The notes: generated from the sequence alone by a model not told the origin. Counted from the first letter of the stretch, positions 53,442-63,087 are shown. The stretch is DNA of 64,000 bases from CBDEGU01 sp965238045 (GCA_965238045.1 CBDEGU010000008.1:186001-250000); one strand, 5' to 3'. Numbers and translations: made by a program.

Positions 53442-54403
53442 TCCCGGGCAAGCGGCGACCGCCGGCCTGCGTGGTCCCCGGCGCGGTCCCCTGCATGGTT
53501 CCCTGTGCGGTCCCCAGCGCGGTGCCCTGCGCGGTCCTCTCAGTCGTCCTTCTGCTCGCGGCCGCCTGCTCCTCGGCCCCGCGGGACATCATCGTCGTGG
53601 GCTCGAAGAATTTCACTGAAAGCATTCTGCTGGGCGAGTTGCTGGCTCAACACATCGAGGCGCGCACCCCTCTCGCGGTCGAACGCCGTTTCGGCCTCGG
53701 CGGGACCTTTATCTGTCACGAGGCGCTGCTTGCCGGAGACCTCGATATCTATCCGGAATATACCGGAACGGCTCTGACCGCCATCCTAAAACAGCCCGTC
53801 TTGAGCGAGCCCGGGCGCGTCTTTCGTGAAGTCGCCGCGGCCTATGAAACCCAGTTCGCCATCCAGTGGATGAAGCCCTTCGGCTTCAATAACACCTTCG
53901 CCATCGTCGTCCGGTCCGAAGATGCGGAAAGAGACCATCTCAAAACCATCTCCGACTTCGCGCGCTTTGCCCCCGAACGAACGATCGGCTTTAACTTTGA
54001 ATTCGCCGAGCGCCAGGACGGCTACCCTGGCTTTGCCGGCGCCTACGGCCTGAGGTTTTCCCGCGAACCGGTGACCATCGATCTCGGACTCGTCTACCGT
54101 GCCCTGCGCCAGGGAGTGATCGACGTCGGCGTCGGCAATTCCACCGATGGCCTGATCTCCGCGCTCCAGCTCACCATTCTCGAAGATGATCGCCACTACT
54201 TCCCTCCCTACGACGCCGCCGCGATCGTTCGCCGCGATACTCTTGCCCAACACCCCGGCCTGCGGGAAGCGCTGGACGAACTAGGAGGTCTCTTCAGCGA
54301 AGAAGAGATGCAGAGCGTGAACTACCAGATTGACGGCGAGCACATGGCGATACCTGAAGTAGCCCGCCGGCTTCGCGCCGCCAAGGGCCTGAACATCCCA
54401 TAA
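53438..54403 (+). CDS. Osmoprotectant-type (OpuBC/ProX-like) ABC substrate-binding protein
   Basis: GTG 53438 gives 321 residues. Residues ~12-40 contain a tandem Ala-Val-Pro-Cys/Ser motif (GAVPCMVPCAVPSAVPCAVL) running into a lipoprotein signal VVLLLAAACSS (Cys ~44). The mature part is the OpuAC-like fold: DIIVVGSKNFTESILLGELL, HIEARTPLAVERRFGLGGTF, GDLDIYPEYTGTALTAILKQ, and LGLVYRALRQGVIDVGVGNS. It would bind glycine betaine, choline or a related solute. No permease or ATPase gene follows, which is unusual; it may work with a transporter elsewhere. Confidence 0.82.
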   Translation: MIPGKRRPPACVVPGAVPCMVPCAVPSAVPCAVLSVVLLLAAACSSAPRDIIVVGSKNFTESILLGELLAQHIEARTPLAVERRFGLGGTFICHEALLAGDLDIYPEYTGTALTAILKQPVLSEPGRVFREVAAAYETQFAIQWMKPFGFNNTFAIVVRSEDAERDHLKTISDFARFAPERTIGFNFEFAERQDGYPGFAGAYGLRFSREPVTIDLGLVYRALRQGVIDVGVGNSTDGLISALQLTILEDDRHYFPPYDAAAIVRRDTLAQHPGLREALDELGGLFSEEEMQSVNYQIDGEHMAIPEVARRLRAAKGLNIP

Positions 54404-54472
54404 GAGAAGTCCGGCTGGGCGGGCGGCCCGAAAACCACCCCCCCTCCTATAGCAGCCCACAGCACTCGTCTC

Positions 54473-55573
54473 CTACAGCACATCATCCCGGCCCGCGTCC
54501 TCAAGCATCTTGACGATGCCCGACACCTTTTGCGCGTCCTCTCGCGGGCAAACCAGCAGAGCATCCGGCGTATCGACCACAATCAAATCCTTCACGCCGG
54601 ACAGTACCACCAGCTTCCCCCGGGCCTGGACGAAATTGCCGCTCGCCCCCTCGGCAAACAGCCCGTCCTCGCCCCCGCCAGCGTTGCCAAGCCCGTCCTT
54701 CGGCAGCAGATCGTAAACCGAATCCCAACTGCCCAGGTCGCTCCAGCCAAGCTCGGGACAAGCAAACCCGGCAATGTTCTTGGCCCGCTCGAGCACGCCG
54801 TAGTCGATCGAGATGTTGTCGCACTCGTGATAGTGGGCCCGCATCGTTGCGCCGAATCGCCGCGACGCCCCCGGAACCAGTTTCGCCAGAGCCGCCGCCG
54901 TCGCCGGCAGCAAGCGTTCCACCGCCGCGGCGATCGTTCGGGCGCTCCAAATGAACATGCCGGAATTCCAGTAGTAGTTCCCCGCCCTCAACCAGCGTCT
55001 TGCCTTCTTCCGTCCCGGCTTCTCCTCGAACCGCAGCACGGGCAACAGTTTCGGGGACCCGGCTTGGGCGCCTGCTGGAAAACGGATGTAGCCATACCCG
55101 CTCTCGGGCCGCGTCGGGGGGATCCCGAGCACAATCAAATTCCCGGCTTGAGCGGCCCGTGCCGCGCGCCGCAGCAGCTTCAAGAACCGCGCGGGTTTGC
55201 CGATCACGTGATCGGACGGAAACACTCCCATCACCGCGCCGGGATCTCGCTCAAGAAGCAATCGCGCGGCCAGAGCGATCGCCGGCGCCGTGTTGCGCTG
55301 CACCGGCTCGGCGATGATCTGCCGCCGGGGCACGCGCGGCAACTGGCGCATGACCCGCCGCCGCAGCCGCTCGCTCGTCAGAACCCAAATCCGCTCGGGA
55401 GGAATCAGACCTTCAAGACGCGATACGGTTTGCTGGAGCAGCGACGCATCTCCGTCCGCGGGCAGAAGCTGCTTGGGAAGAGCCCGGCGGCTGCGAGGCC
55501 AGAACCGCGTGCCGCGGCCCCCGGCGAGAATCACGGCATGGAAATGCCCCGCGACTCCGCCCCGCTCGCTCAT
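54473..55573 (-). CDS. manC: Mannose-1-phosphate guanylyltransferase
   Basis: The start at 55573 (MSERGGVAGHFHAVILAGGR) gives 366 residues; the frame continues upstream into lepB but without family likeness. The nucleotidyl-transfer motif is AVILAGGRGTRFWPRSRRAL-PKQLL, followed by IIAEPVQRNTAPAIALAARL, MGVFPSDHVIGKPARF, RFEEKPGRKKARRWL, YYWNSGMFIWSARTI and PELGWSDLGSWDSVYDLLPK. It makes GDP-mannose from mannose-1-P and GTP. No isomerase domain is attached. It overlaps the lepB stop by 4 bp (ATGA). Confidence 0.92.
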   Translation of the reverse strand: MSERGGVAGHFHAVILAGGRGTRFWPRSRRALPKQLLPADGDASLLQQTVSRLEGLIPPERIWVLTSERLRRRVMRQLPRVPRRQIIAEPVQRNTAPAIALAARLLLERDPGAVMGVFPSDHVIGKPARFLKLLRRAARAAQAGNLIVLGIPPTRPESGYGYIRFPAGAQAGSPKLLPVLRFEEKPGRKKARRWLRAGNYYWNSGMFIWSARTIAAAVERLLPATAAALAKLVPGASRRFGATMRAHYHECDNISIDYGVLERAKNIAGFACPELGWSDLGSWDSVYDLLPKDGLGNAGGGEDGLFAEGASGNFVQARGKLVVLSGVKDLIVVDTPDALLVCPREDAQKVSGIVKMLEDAGRDDVL

Positions 55574-56367
55574 GGCGCTTCGAGCGGATAGGCGTGAATC
55601 AAATTGAACGAGCGCGTCCAGCGCGTCTTGTCGAAGAAATGAAACACCACGTCCTGCACATGCTCCAGCGATATCCCGCTCTCCAGCCGCTCGGTTGGGG
55701 CCTCGTAAGACCAGTAGATCACCAGCGGTTTCCCGATGATGTTCTCTCGCGGCACGAACCCCCAATAGCGGCTGTCAAGCGAAAGGTCCCGATTGTCGCC
55801 CATCGCGAAATAATGATTCGGCGGCACCAAGACTTCGCCGTTCACCACATGATTCTCCAGCATGTCACGCGCCGGCTGCGAGACCTGCAGGTTCGGAAAA
55901 CCAGGAAAATTGTCGCGGTACTGATCCACGTACGGTGTCTTGTGCTGAACGTAGGGCTCTTTCACGGGAACGCCGTTCAGATGCAGCACCTTGTCCTTGA
56001 GCCGTATCCGGTCGCCCGGAACGCCGATCACCCGTTTGACGAAAGTCTGCGACAAATCCACCGGATAACGGAATACAATGATGTCGCCGCGCTCGACTTC
56101 GGCGTAGGGCAGCAGATACTTGCTCACCCCGCCGTGAGGAGAATAGGCCAGCTTGTCCACTAGCAGATGATCTCCGATCAGCAGCGAGTTTTCCATCGAG
56201 CCGGTAGGGATCACGAAGGCCTGCACCAGAGTCGTCGTCCCGAAGAGCAAGAGAACGATCGTTACTGTCCACTCGGCGATGACCCCTCGCCGCGGCACAT
56301 CGGAAGCAGCCGCATCCGTCTCCGGCCGAACTGTCTCTTCCGTCCCAGGTTTCGCAGGTTTCATCAT
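55570..56367 (-). CDS. lepB: Signal peptidase I
   Basis: The 265-residue protein has one N-terminal membrane segment (AEWTVTIVLLLFGTTTLVQA), the catalytic Ser57 in FVIPTGSMENSLLIGD, Lys111 in FVKRVIGVPGDRIRLKDKVL and the box GDNRDLSLDSRYWGFVPREN. It removes signal peptides in the periplasm. It is the first gene of a two-gene unit with manC. Confidence 0.95.
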   Translation of the reverse strand: MMKPAKPGTEETVRPETDAAASDVPRRGVIAEWTVTIVLLLFGTTTLVQAFVIPTGSMENSLLIGDHLLVDKLAYSPHGGVSKYLLPYAEVERGDIIVFRYPVDLSQTFVKRVIGVPGDRIRLKDKVLHLNGVPVKEPYVQHKTPYVDQYRDNFPGFPNLQVSQPARDMLENHVVNGEVLVPPNHYFAMGDNRDLSLDSRYWGFVPRENIIGKPLVIYWSYEAPTERLESGISLEHVQDVVFHFFDKTRWTRSFNLIHAYPLEAP

Positions 56368-56449
56368 GATTCAATGCAGCTTATTGTAGCCAATCACCAC
56401 CAAGAGCCCGTGGCACACGCGGCCCCAGGCAAAAAAGGGGGACGGCCGT

Positions 56450-57592
56450 TTAGACGGACGGGTCCTGCAGCATCGCCGCCGTGAAGCTCAGCAAGTCTCC
56501 CCGTTGCCGGGCCATGTTCTGAAGCTCGGCGTACTTTCGTCCCAATTGGTGAAGCTGCAATAGGTCGGGACACGAGAGATACTGCGGGTCGGCGTCGGTG
56601 AGAAAGCGCTCAAAAATCTCAACCGCCTCGCCGGTCCGCCCGAGCCGCACCAGAAACTTCACCACCATTTGCGCCGGATAACTGCCCACCTCGTCCGGAG
56701 AGTACGCTTCCAGCTTGCCGCGAAAATGCCGAATCGCCCCGTCGACGTCCTCTCCCAGCAGGGCGCGCAGGTAGATCCCGAAATCTTCGTACAAGTTCTC
56801 AAACGGCGCTTCGCCCTGCGTCTGAAACATTTCTGAAAGCTGCTTACCGTAGTCGGTAAGTTCTACGATCCGCCTCAGCGTCTCGGGGTCGTGAAACTCG
56901 GGTCCGAACTGAATGACCGAACACACGTGCGAGGTATCGGCGTAGTAGCCGCCGCCTTCGAAGAGCCAGTCGCGCCCGGCGATCAGTTCTGGAATCTTCT
57001 CCGATGCCGGCGCCGATCCCTCCTGCTTCTCGATGACGCGTTTCATACCCCCCACGATGTCGCCATGCAGGGTCTCGACCAGCAGCTTGGCGCTTTCCTC
57101 GCGGCCCTCCCCCGCCGGATACTGGCCGAAGCAGGTAATCGCGCGGCAGATGCCCTGGTTTTCGAGAATCAGCTCGAAACCTTTGCGCGGATGAACTCCC
57201 TGATGGAACGCGATGTCAGCGATGGCTTCCGCATCGTCGGTGGTCTTCAGCCGGTCGATCGCTTCAAAAATCGGCCCAGACTCGCCAATCGCCCGGAAGT
57301 AAGGCCATGAGCGGCTGATCTGCCCCGCGGCTAGAAACAGACCGCCCACCTCGCGTGCCGCCTCGACCGACGCCTCGTCGTACCTCCTCTGAACATCCTC
57401 CGCCAGGTCGCCCGGCGTCTGAACCGAAATCAGCGGCATATGCAGCTCATGGCGAGCCTTCATCATCCGAGCTTCGAACAACAGCGGGTAATTCTTCTCT
57501 TCCCGAAAGCGATCGGCCAGGTAGTCGAAAGCATCATCGGCCCGGTCGCCCCGCAGCATTTTCTCAACGTCTTGAAAAGCATCATCGGCCAT
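56450..57592 (-). CDS. Helical-repeat protein of unknown function
   Basis: I set the start at 57592 (MADDAFQDVEKMLRGDRADD), giving 380 residues; the longer open frame upstream is antisense to the cytochrome gene and looks non-coding. The protein is rich in helix pairs (DAFDYLADRFREEKNYPLLF, EAAREVGGLFLAAGQISRSW, AIRHFRGKLEAYSPDEVGSY, AVEIFERFLTDADPQYLSCP), similar to TPR/HEAT solenoids. It has conserved-looking GGGYYADTSHVCSVIQFGPE. No signal peptide. Family not recognised. Confidence 0.65.
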   Translation of the reverse strand: MADDAFQDVEKMLRGDRADDAFDYLADRFREEKNYPLLFEARMMKARHELHMPLISVQTPGDLAEDVQRRYDEASVEAAREVGGLFLAAGQISRSWPYFRAIGESGPIFEAIDRLKTTDDAEAIADIAFHQGVHPRKGFELILENQGICRAITCFGQYPAGEGREESAKLLVETLHGDIVGGMKRVIEKQEGSAPASEKIPELIAGRDWLFEGGGYYADTSHVCSVIQFGPEFHDPETLRRIVELTDYGKQLSEMFQTQGEAPFENLYEDFGIYLRALLGEDVDGAIRHFRGKLEAYSPDEVGSYPAQMVVKFLVRLGRTGEAVEIFERFLTDADPQYLSCPDLLQLHQLGRKYAELQNMARQRGDLLSFTAAMLQDPSV

Positions 57593-57704
57593 GAATGGGT
57601 CTCCTAGCGGCCCTTCAATTCTAGCCGAAGCGTCCATCACGGCACCGGGCAAGTTAGGGAACTTCCCTGCTGTTAGTTGAAAAGTTGCCTTGTTTCGTGA
57701 TGGG

Positions 57705-60179
57705 ATGGATGCGGTGACCTCCAGACAAGCAGTTTCCATCTCCGGCTTCGGAAGTTTCACGCGCGGGTATCGGGGTCGGGGAAGAACTTTCCTTTTCGCG
57801 CTTCTCCTGTGCGTATGGGGAGCACGCCCGGCGCGAACCGAACCGGTCGTTCCCGGATACCAGCACTTGGTCCTTCGGGGAAATGTCAGCCTCGCAGAAA
57901 CAGGACAGTTGCTTTCAGACGAACTCGGTTGCCCGTGGTGCCACCGGGCCGGCGATGCGGCGCAAGATGACACCTTCCCGAATGAAGCTCCCATCCTCAC
58001 CGGCGTGGGCTCGCGCCTGCGGCCCGGCTTCATCCGGCGCTTCCTGGAGAACCCGCGACGGGTGAAGCCCGGAACGACCATGCCGCTGCAGCTTCGTGAT
58101 CTCTCCGCCGAGGATAGAAACCAAGCGATCGACTCACTCACGCACTTCCTTGTCTCCTCCACCCTGGATCCATCCACCACGGACGCCTCCGGCCCGACTC
58201 CGGCCACCGGCCGCGCCGAACACGGCGCCGCGCTCTATCACCGTACGGGCTGCGTGGCCTGCCACCAGCCCGATGCCTCCTACCGGCCGGCGAGCTGGGA
58301 TTCCGCGGCCCTTCCCGCGGCGCCCCGTATCGCCTCGGCACCCCTGGGCAAGCTGGCGCGGAAATACAAGCCCGGAGAACTAGCCAAGTTTCTGTTGGAC
58401 CCCTTGCGCATACGGCCATCGGCTCGCATGCCGCGAGTCCCCCTCTCCGAACAAGAAGCGGCCGATCTAGAGGCCTATCTCGCCGCGAAGAAACCTCCCT
58501 CCTCCTCTCCCTTCCGGCGAGACACATTCCGGCTGGACCTTGACAAGGCCCGCGGAGGACGCGACTTGTTCGCCGTCGCCGGTTGCGCCGCCTGCCATGA
58601 GATGACCATCCAAGGCGTCAGGCTATCGCCGGCCACTGCATACAAGTCGCGCGGCCAGCTTGGCTCCGGGACGCGAGGCTGTCTGGCCGATGCGCCGCCC
58701 CCGGCGGCTCCTGACTTCGGACTGAGCCCGCAACAGCGCCGGACCCTGCGGTCCGCCTTGCCCCGCTTGACGAACCCGAGTTCTTCCGCGCCGGCGCGGC
58801 AAGCCCCGAGCGCGGGCGGCGAAGAGCAGGCGGCCAGCTTGCGATCCGGCATTCGTCGGCGGCTGGCGGCGCTTGGTTGTCTGGCTTGCCATGAACGAGA
58901 CGCCTCGACCGGTCCCGAGCCGGCCCGAGCCGTGTATTTCGAGGAAGCCGGCCATCGAGACCTTGGCCGTGAAGGACGCTTTCCGCCGTCCCTCAGCGGC
59001 GTAGGCAGGAAGCTAACCCCCAAGGCGCTGCGGGAGACCATCCAGGGCCGCTCACCGCTTCGCCCCTATCTCGCCACCCGTATGCCCGACTATGGACCAG
59101 CTCAGGCCCGTGCATTCGCCACGCTCTTCGAGCAGGCGGATCTCTCCGCCGGCAACAAGCCGATCGAGCGTACCGGAAGAAACCGCTACGGCCGCCAGCT
59201 CATCGGGATGAAGGGCCTGGGCTGCGTCGCCTGTCACGATCTTGCCGGCCACAGATCCCCGGGCATTGGAGCGCTTGATTTGGCCGAGTTGCCCAAACGG
59301 CTGCGCGCCGGGTGGTTCCGTGATTTCCTCATCGATCCGCCCCGCTTCGCCCCAGCCACCCGCATGCCCTCGTATTGGCCCCATGGCGAAGCTGTCAACA
59401 AGAAAATCCTGGGAGGCAACACCGCCCGCCAAATCGACAGTATCTGGGTCTACTTGATGGAGATCGATCAGACCCGTTTGCCCGACGGCATGGAACCGAA
59501 ACAAGCCTTCGAGCTGCGCCCCAGCGGCAGACCCATCGTCTTTAGAACCTTCATGACCGGCGTCGGCATGCACGCGGTGGCGGTCGGATTCCCCGAGGGC
59601 ATTCACGCCGCCTTCGACTCGCGCGCCATAGGCTGGGCGCAAGCCTGGCGCGGACGTTTTCTCGACGCCGACAGCACCTGGGATGATCGCTTCACTCCCC
59701 TGACCCCGGCGCTGAGCGACGATCTGGTATCTCTGCCGCCGGGGCCGCCGTTCGCCATTCTTGAAGACGCCCACTCGCCCTGGCCCGCCGCCACCGGCGC
59801 TCCGCCCGCCGGATATCGTTTCAATGGATTTCGTCTCGACCACAATGGCGTGCCGACTTTCCTCTACACCTTCGGCGGCGTGCGGATCGAAGATAGCATC
59901 ACGCCGCTGCCGGGCGGCCGCTCGCTTCGCCGCGAATTGCGGCTGACCGGTTCCACGCAAGGGCTCTGGTTTCGCGCCGCCGCTGGCAATAAGATCGAGA
60001 AGGACGGCAGCAGCTACCGCATCGACGATCGCCTCAACATCCGGCTCGAAGGCCGCCAACCCATTGCCGGGAAAATCCTCATCCGCGAAACCGACCGCGC
60101 CCCCCAAGCCGAAGAACTCTTGCTCGGGGTGGATCTCGCTGCCGGGAAGTTCGTCTTGGTTCAGGAGATCACATGGTAA
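57705..60179 (+). CDS. Exported multiheme cytochrome c (five CxxCH sites)
   Basis: The 824-residue protein (ATG 57705) has an N-terminal hydrophobic segment (RTFLFALLLCVWGARPARTE) and five heme motifs: CPWCH ~76, CVACH ~183, CAACH ~294, CLACH ~392 and CVACH ~507. Each is followed by a Met-containing stretch (TTMPLQLRDL, SARMPRVPLS, ATRMPDYGPA, ATRMPSYWPH) that may supply the second ligand. Residues ~560-824 form a beta-rich domain (TFMTGVGMHAVAVGFPEGIH, GYRFNGFRLDHNGVPTFLYT). The domain pattern resembles cytochromes of Planctomycetes/Verrucomicrobia/Acidobacteria tied to sugar or PQQ-like dehydrogenases. The next gene overlaps by 7 bp, so the two are probably partners. Confidence 0.85.
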   Translation: MDAVTSRQAVSISGFGSFTRGYRGRGRTFLFALLLCVWGARPARTEPVVPGYQHLVLRGNVSLAETGQLLSDELGCPWCHRAGDAAQDDTFPNEAPILTGVGSRLRPGFIRRFLENPRRVKPGTTMPLQLRDLSAEDRNQAIDSLTHFLVSSTLDPSTTDASGPTPATGRAEHGAALYHRTGCVACHQPDASYRPASWDSAALPAAPRIASAPLGKLARKYKPGELAKFLLDPLRIRPSARMPRVPLSEQEAADLEAYLAAKKPPSSSPFRRDTFRLDLDKARGGRDLFAVAGCAACHEMTIQGVRLSPATAYKSRGQLGSGTRGCLADAPPPAAPDFGLSPQQRRTLRSALPRLTNPSSSAPARQAPSAGGEEQAASLRSGIRRRLAALGCLACHERDASTGPEPARAVYFEEAGHRDLGREGRFPPSLSGVGRKLTPKALRETIQGRSPLRPYLATRMPDYGPAQARAFATLFEQADLSAGNKPIERTGRNRYGRQLIGMKGLGCVACHDLAGHRSPGIGALDLAELPKRLRAGWFRDFLIDPPRFAPATRMPSYWPHGEAVNKKILGGNTARQIDSIWVYLMEIDQTRLPDGMEPKQAFELRPSGRPIVFRTFMTGVGMHAVAVGFPEGIHAAFDSRAIGWAQAWRGRFLDADSTWDDRFTPLTPALSDDLVSLPPGPPFAILEDAHSPWPAATGAPPAGYRFNGFRLDHNGVPTFLYTFGGVRIEDSITPLPGGRSLRRELRLTGSTQGLWFRAAAGNKIEKDGSSYRIDDRLNIRLEGRQPIAGKILIRETDRAPQAEELLLGVDLAAGKFVLVQEITW

Positions 60180-61687
60180 AAGGCGTCTCGGCCAGAGCTC
60201 CGCGATGGGCTTTACTCGCGGCTCTCACCCTCCTCACCGCGCTCACCATACTCACCGCGCCGGCCGCGCTCGCCCAGTCCGAAAACGACTATTACAAAAT
60301 GATCACTCTGCCGATTCCCAGCGATCTCAAGCTCGAGGTCGGCGGACTGGTGCTTCTGCCCGACGGCCGCATGGCCGCCGCCATCCGCAAAGGCGAAGTG
60401 TGGATCATCGCCAACGCCTACGACGACCCACCGGCCGGCGTCACCTACAAGCAGTTCGCCGCGGGCCTGCACGAGCCCTTGGGCCTGGCCTTCAGAGACG
60501 GTGATCTCTTCCTGGTGCAGCGCACCGAACTCACCCGTCTGCGCGATACCAGCGGAGACGGCATGGCCGACCAATATCTGACCGTCGCCAAGGGCTGGGG
60601 AGTGACCGGCAACTACCACGAATACGCCTACGGGCCGAAGTTCGACCCCCAGGGCAATATGTGGATCACGCTCAACTCATCGATCGGCAAGCGAGTCGAG
60701 CCCTCCGACGACCATTGGCGTGGCTGGGGACTCAAGGTCGCGCCCGATGGAACTTGGCAACCGGTCTCGGGCGGCATGCGTTCGCCTTCCGGCATCGGCG
60801 TCAACGCCGAGGGAGATGCCTTCTATACCGACCAGCAAGGCAACTGGGTCCCGACGAACTCGCTCAACCACATGCGCCCGGGTGTCTTTCACGGTTTCGT
60901 TGACGCCTTGCAATCCACCGGCCTGCCCGGCGCCACCTTTCATTACGATGGCCCGATCCCCCAGGAACTGCCCATTCCCGAAGCAGTCAAGCGGATCCCG
61001 CCTTTCGATCCGCCGGCCGTCTGGTTCCCCTACCGCAAGGCCGGCATGAGCGCGACCGACGTCCTGCTCGATTCCACCGCGGGCCGCTTCGGACCCTTCG
61101 CCGGACAGTTCTTTGTCGGCGACTTCACCCTCTCTCTGATCCTTCGCACCTATCTCGAGAAGGTCAACGGCGCATACCAAGGCGCCTGCTTCTTGTTCCG
61201 CGAAGGCTTTGAGAGCGCCGTTGTCAGAATGGAATTCGGCCAAGACGGTTCGATGTTCGTCGGTATGACCAACCGCGGCTGGAATTCGCTGGGCACCCGG
61301 TCGTTCGGACTGCAGCGGCTGGTCTGGACCGGCAAGACGCCGTTTGAGATCAAGACGTTCGAGGCCCGCCCCGATGGTTTCGAGTTGAGCTTCACCAAGA
61401 ACGTCAACCCCGAGACGGCCGCCGCGCCCTCGTCCTACAACCTGAGCAGCTACACCTACCTCTACCATCGCACCTACGGCAGTCCGGAAATCGACACCAA
61501 GGAATTGACCGTCACCTCGGCGACTGTCTCGGGCGACCGCCTGCGAGTCCGGCTGGTGGTCGAGGGACTGCGGGAAGGCTACGTGCACGAGCTGCGAGCC
61601 GAAGGCCTGCGTGCGGCCACGGGCGAATCGCTCCTGCATCCGGCAGGCTATTACACCCTCAATCAGATACCCGCCAAGCTTCCCTAG
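60173..61687 (+). CDS. Exported beta-propeller dehydrogenase-like protein (sorbosone/PQQ-type)
   Basis: The 504-residue protein has a signal peptide (RWALLAALTLLTALTILTAP, cleavage after ALAQ). Propeller blades follow: LVLLPDGRMAAAIRKGEVWI, LHEPLGLAFRDGDLFLVQRT, ELTRLRDTSGDGMADQYLTV, FDPQGNMWITLNSSIGK, GWGLKVAPDGTWQPVSGGMR, SPSGIGVNAEGDAFYTDQQG. These occur in the family of glucose/sorbosone-dehydrogenase-like proteins that pair with c-type cytochromes. A C-terminal beta domain (residues ~400-500) resembles a fibronectin-like or Big-type module. Its start overlaps the cytochrome gene, so electron transfer from this enzyme to the cytochrome is a natural guess; the substrate is unknown. Confidence 0.75.
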   Translation: MVKGVSARAPRWALLAALTLLTALTILTAPAALAQSENDYYKMITLPIPSDLKLEVGGLVLLPDGRMAAAIRKGEVWIIANAYDDPPAGVTYKQFAAGLHEPLGLAFRDGDLFLVQRTELTRLRDTSGDGMADQYLTVAKGWGVTGNYHEYAYGPKFDPQGNMWITLNSSIGKRVEPSDDHWRGWGLKVAPDGTWQPVSGGMRSPSGIGVNAEGDAFYTDQQGNWVPTNSLNHMRPGVFHGFVDALQSTGLPGATFHYDGPIPQELPIPEAVKRIPPFDPPAVWFPYRKAGMSATDVLLDSTAGRFGPFAGQFFVGDFTLSLILRTYLEKVNGAYQGACFLFREGFESAVVRMEFGQDGSMFVGMTNRGWNSLGTRSFGLQRLVWTGKTPFEIKTFEARPDGFELSFTKNVNPETAAAPSSYNLSSYTYLYHRTYGSPEIDTKELTVTSATVSGDRLRVRLVVEGLREGYVHELRAEGLRAATGESLLHPAGYYTLNQIPAKLP

Positions 61688-62172
61688 TGGCCCTCGATCC
61701 CTGGGGCTGGCGTTTGCGAGGCCTAAGCCGGTGGCGGCGCCGGCAGCAATTAGAGGGGGGCGAGACGGCGGGGTTTGGGAGTGGTGCTTTGTCCGGTTAC
61801 GCCCGGACACAACGACGCCACCGGACCCACGCCCAAGAATCCAGCCGGCCGCCGCGCAGACCCCAAAACCCCGCACCGCCCCACCACTCGATCATCATGA
61901 CGCGAAAAAAACTAAAACATCCCCCAAAAACCGGCATTACCGGACAAAACTACCCTCCAAGCCGGGCATCACTTGTGCTTGAAGAACATCAAATGTTACC
62001 AGCGCAACCAGTCGTATTCGCGCGCCAGCCGCACGTAACTCTCGTCGCTCATGGGGGCCGACGCTCGCGGCCCGGTCATTGCATGTATCATAGACTGCGG
62101 ATCGTTTCCGCTCCGTGCCACGCCCGGCCACCCCGGGGCCGTGGCGCTCCAGTCAAGACTTGAGAGGTAGTC
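61688..62172. other. Intergenic gap of 485 bp
   Basis: No supported gene. An 18-codon minus-strand frame at 62000-62053 (MSDESYVRLAREYDWLRW) is too short to judge. The A-rich patch near 61900-61960 has no clear hairpin. No copy of the dispersed repeat is present. Confidence 0.5.
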
Positions 62173-63087
62173 ATGTTCTTCCGGATCGTCCTGCTGGCTG
62201 TTGTGGTGTTCACGGTTACACCGGCGCAATCTCCGCCGCCGGCGCTGCCGTATGAACTCGTCCCCGACTGGCCCAAGCTGCCATTCGGCGTGAACCTCCT
62301 CGAAACGCCCGGCGTCGCGGTAGGTCCGCGGCAGCAAGTCTACATCTTCCATCGCGGGGCGCAGCCGATTATCGAAGTCGGCCGCGAGGGCCGCTTCGTT
62401 CGCTCGATGGGTGAGGGGCTGTTCGAGGCCGCGCACGGTTTGAAGGTTGATCCCGAAGGCAATCTCTGGGTCACCGACCGCAGCCTCCATATTGTCCTCA
62501 AGCTCAGTCCCAGGGGACGTGTATTGATGGTCATGGGCCGCCGGGGTCAAAGCGGTGAAGGCGACGACACGTTCAACGGTCCCACCGATGTCGCCTTCGC
62601 GCTCAACGGCGACTTCTACGTTGCCGACGGTTACGGCAATTCGCGAGTCGCGAAGTTCGCGAAAGACGGTTCCTTCCTCACCGCATGGGGGAAGAAAGGC
62701 GACGGCCCGGGCGAGTTCAACCTGCCTCACGCTGTTGCGGTCGACGCACAAGGACGGGTCTACGTCGGGGATCGCGAGAACTATCGCGTCCAGATCTTCG
62801 ACGCGGACGGCAAGTTTCTCGACCAGTGGAAGCACGCCGGTTCACCCTGGGGCCTTCAGATTACGCCCCAGCAGGAGATCTTTCTCGCGGATGGTCACAA
62901 CAACCGTGTTCTGAAGCTGGATATCGAGGGCAGGGTGCTCGGCTCCCTTGGCAAGAAGGGCAAGCTGCCGGGAGAGTTCAACTTCGCGCACCACCTCGCC
63001 GTAGACTTGCTTGGCAATTTGTACGTGGCCGAAATCAAGAACTGGCGGGTCCAGAAGTTCCGGCTTGTCTCCGCTCAGCAGCCCTAG
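62173..63087 (+). CDS. Exported NHL-repeat six-bladed propeller protein
   Basis: The 304-residue protein follows GAGAGGTAGTC and has a signal peptide (MFFRIVLLAVVVFTVTPAQS). The rest is NHL repeats with the pattern P-x-G-V-A-V-x-x-x-G-x-x-Y-V-x-D-x-x-N-x-R-V-x-x-F: GVAVGPRQQVYIFHRGAQPI, GLKVDPEGNLWVTDRSLHIV, DVAFALNGDFYVADGYGNSR, AVAVDAQGRVYVGDRENYRV and HLAVDLLGNLYVAEIKNWRV. It is like the peptidyl-glycine alpha-amidating lyase/PAL-type propellers widespread in soil bacteria; enzymatic activity cannot be inferred. Confidence 0.82.
   Translation: MFFRIVLLAVVVFTVTPAQSPPPALPYELVPDWPKLPFGVNLLETPGVAVGPRQQVYIFHRGAQPIIEVGREGRFVRSMGEGLFEAAHGLKVDPEGNLWVTDRSLHIVLKLSPRGRVLMVMGRRGQSGEGDDTFNGPTDVAFALNGDFYVADGYGNSRVAKFAKDGSFLTAWGKKGDGPGEFNLPHAVAVDAQGRVYVGDRENYRVQIFDADGKFLDQWKHAGSPWGLQITPQQEIFLADGHNNRVLKLDIEGRVLGSLGKKGKLPGEFNFAHHLAVDLLGNLYVAEIKNWRVQKFRLVSAQQP

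Noticed and set aside
61996..62835. Minus-strand frame opposite the NHL-repeat gene
   Set aside because: It is a mirror of the propeller gene's codon pattern; no ribosome site or family signature.
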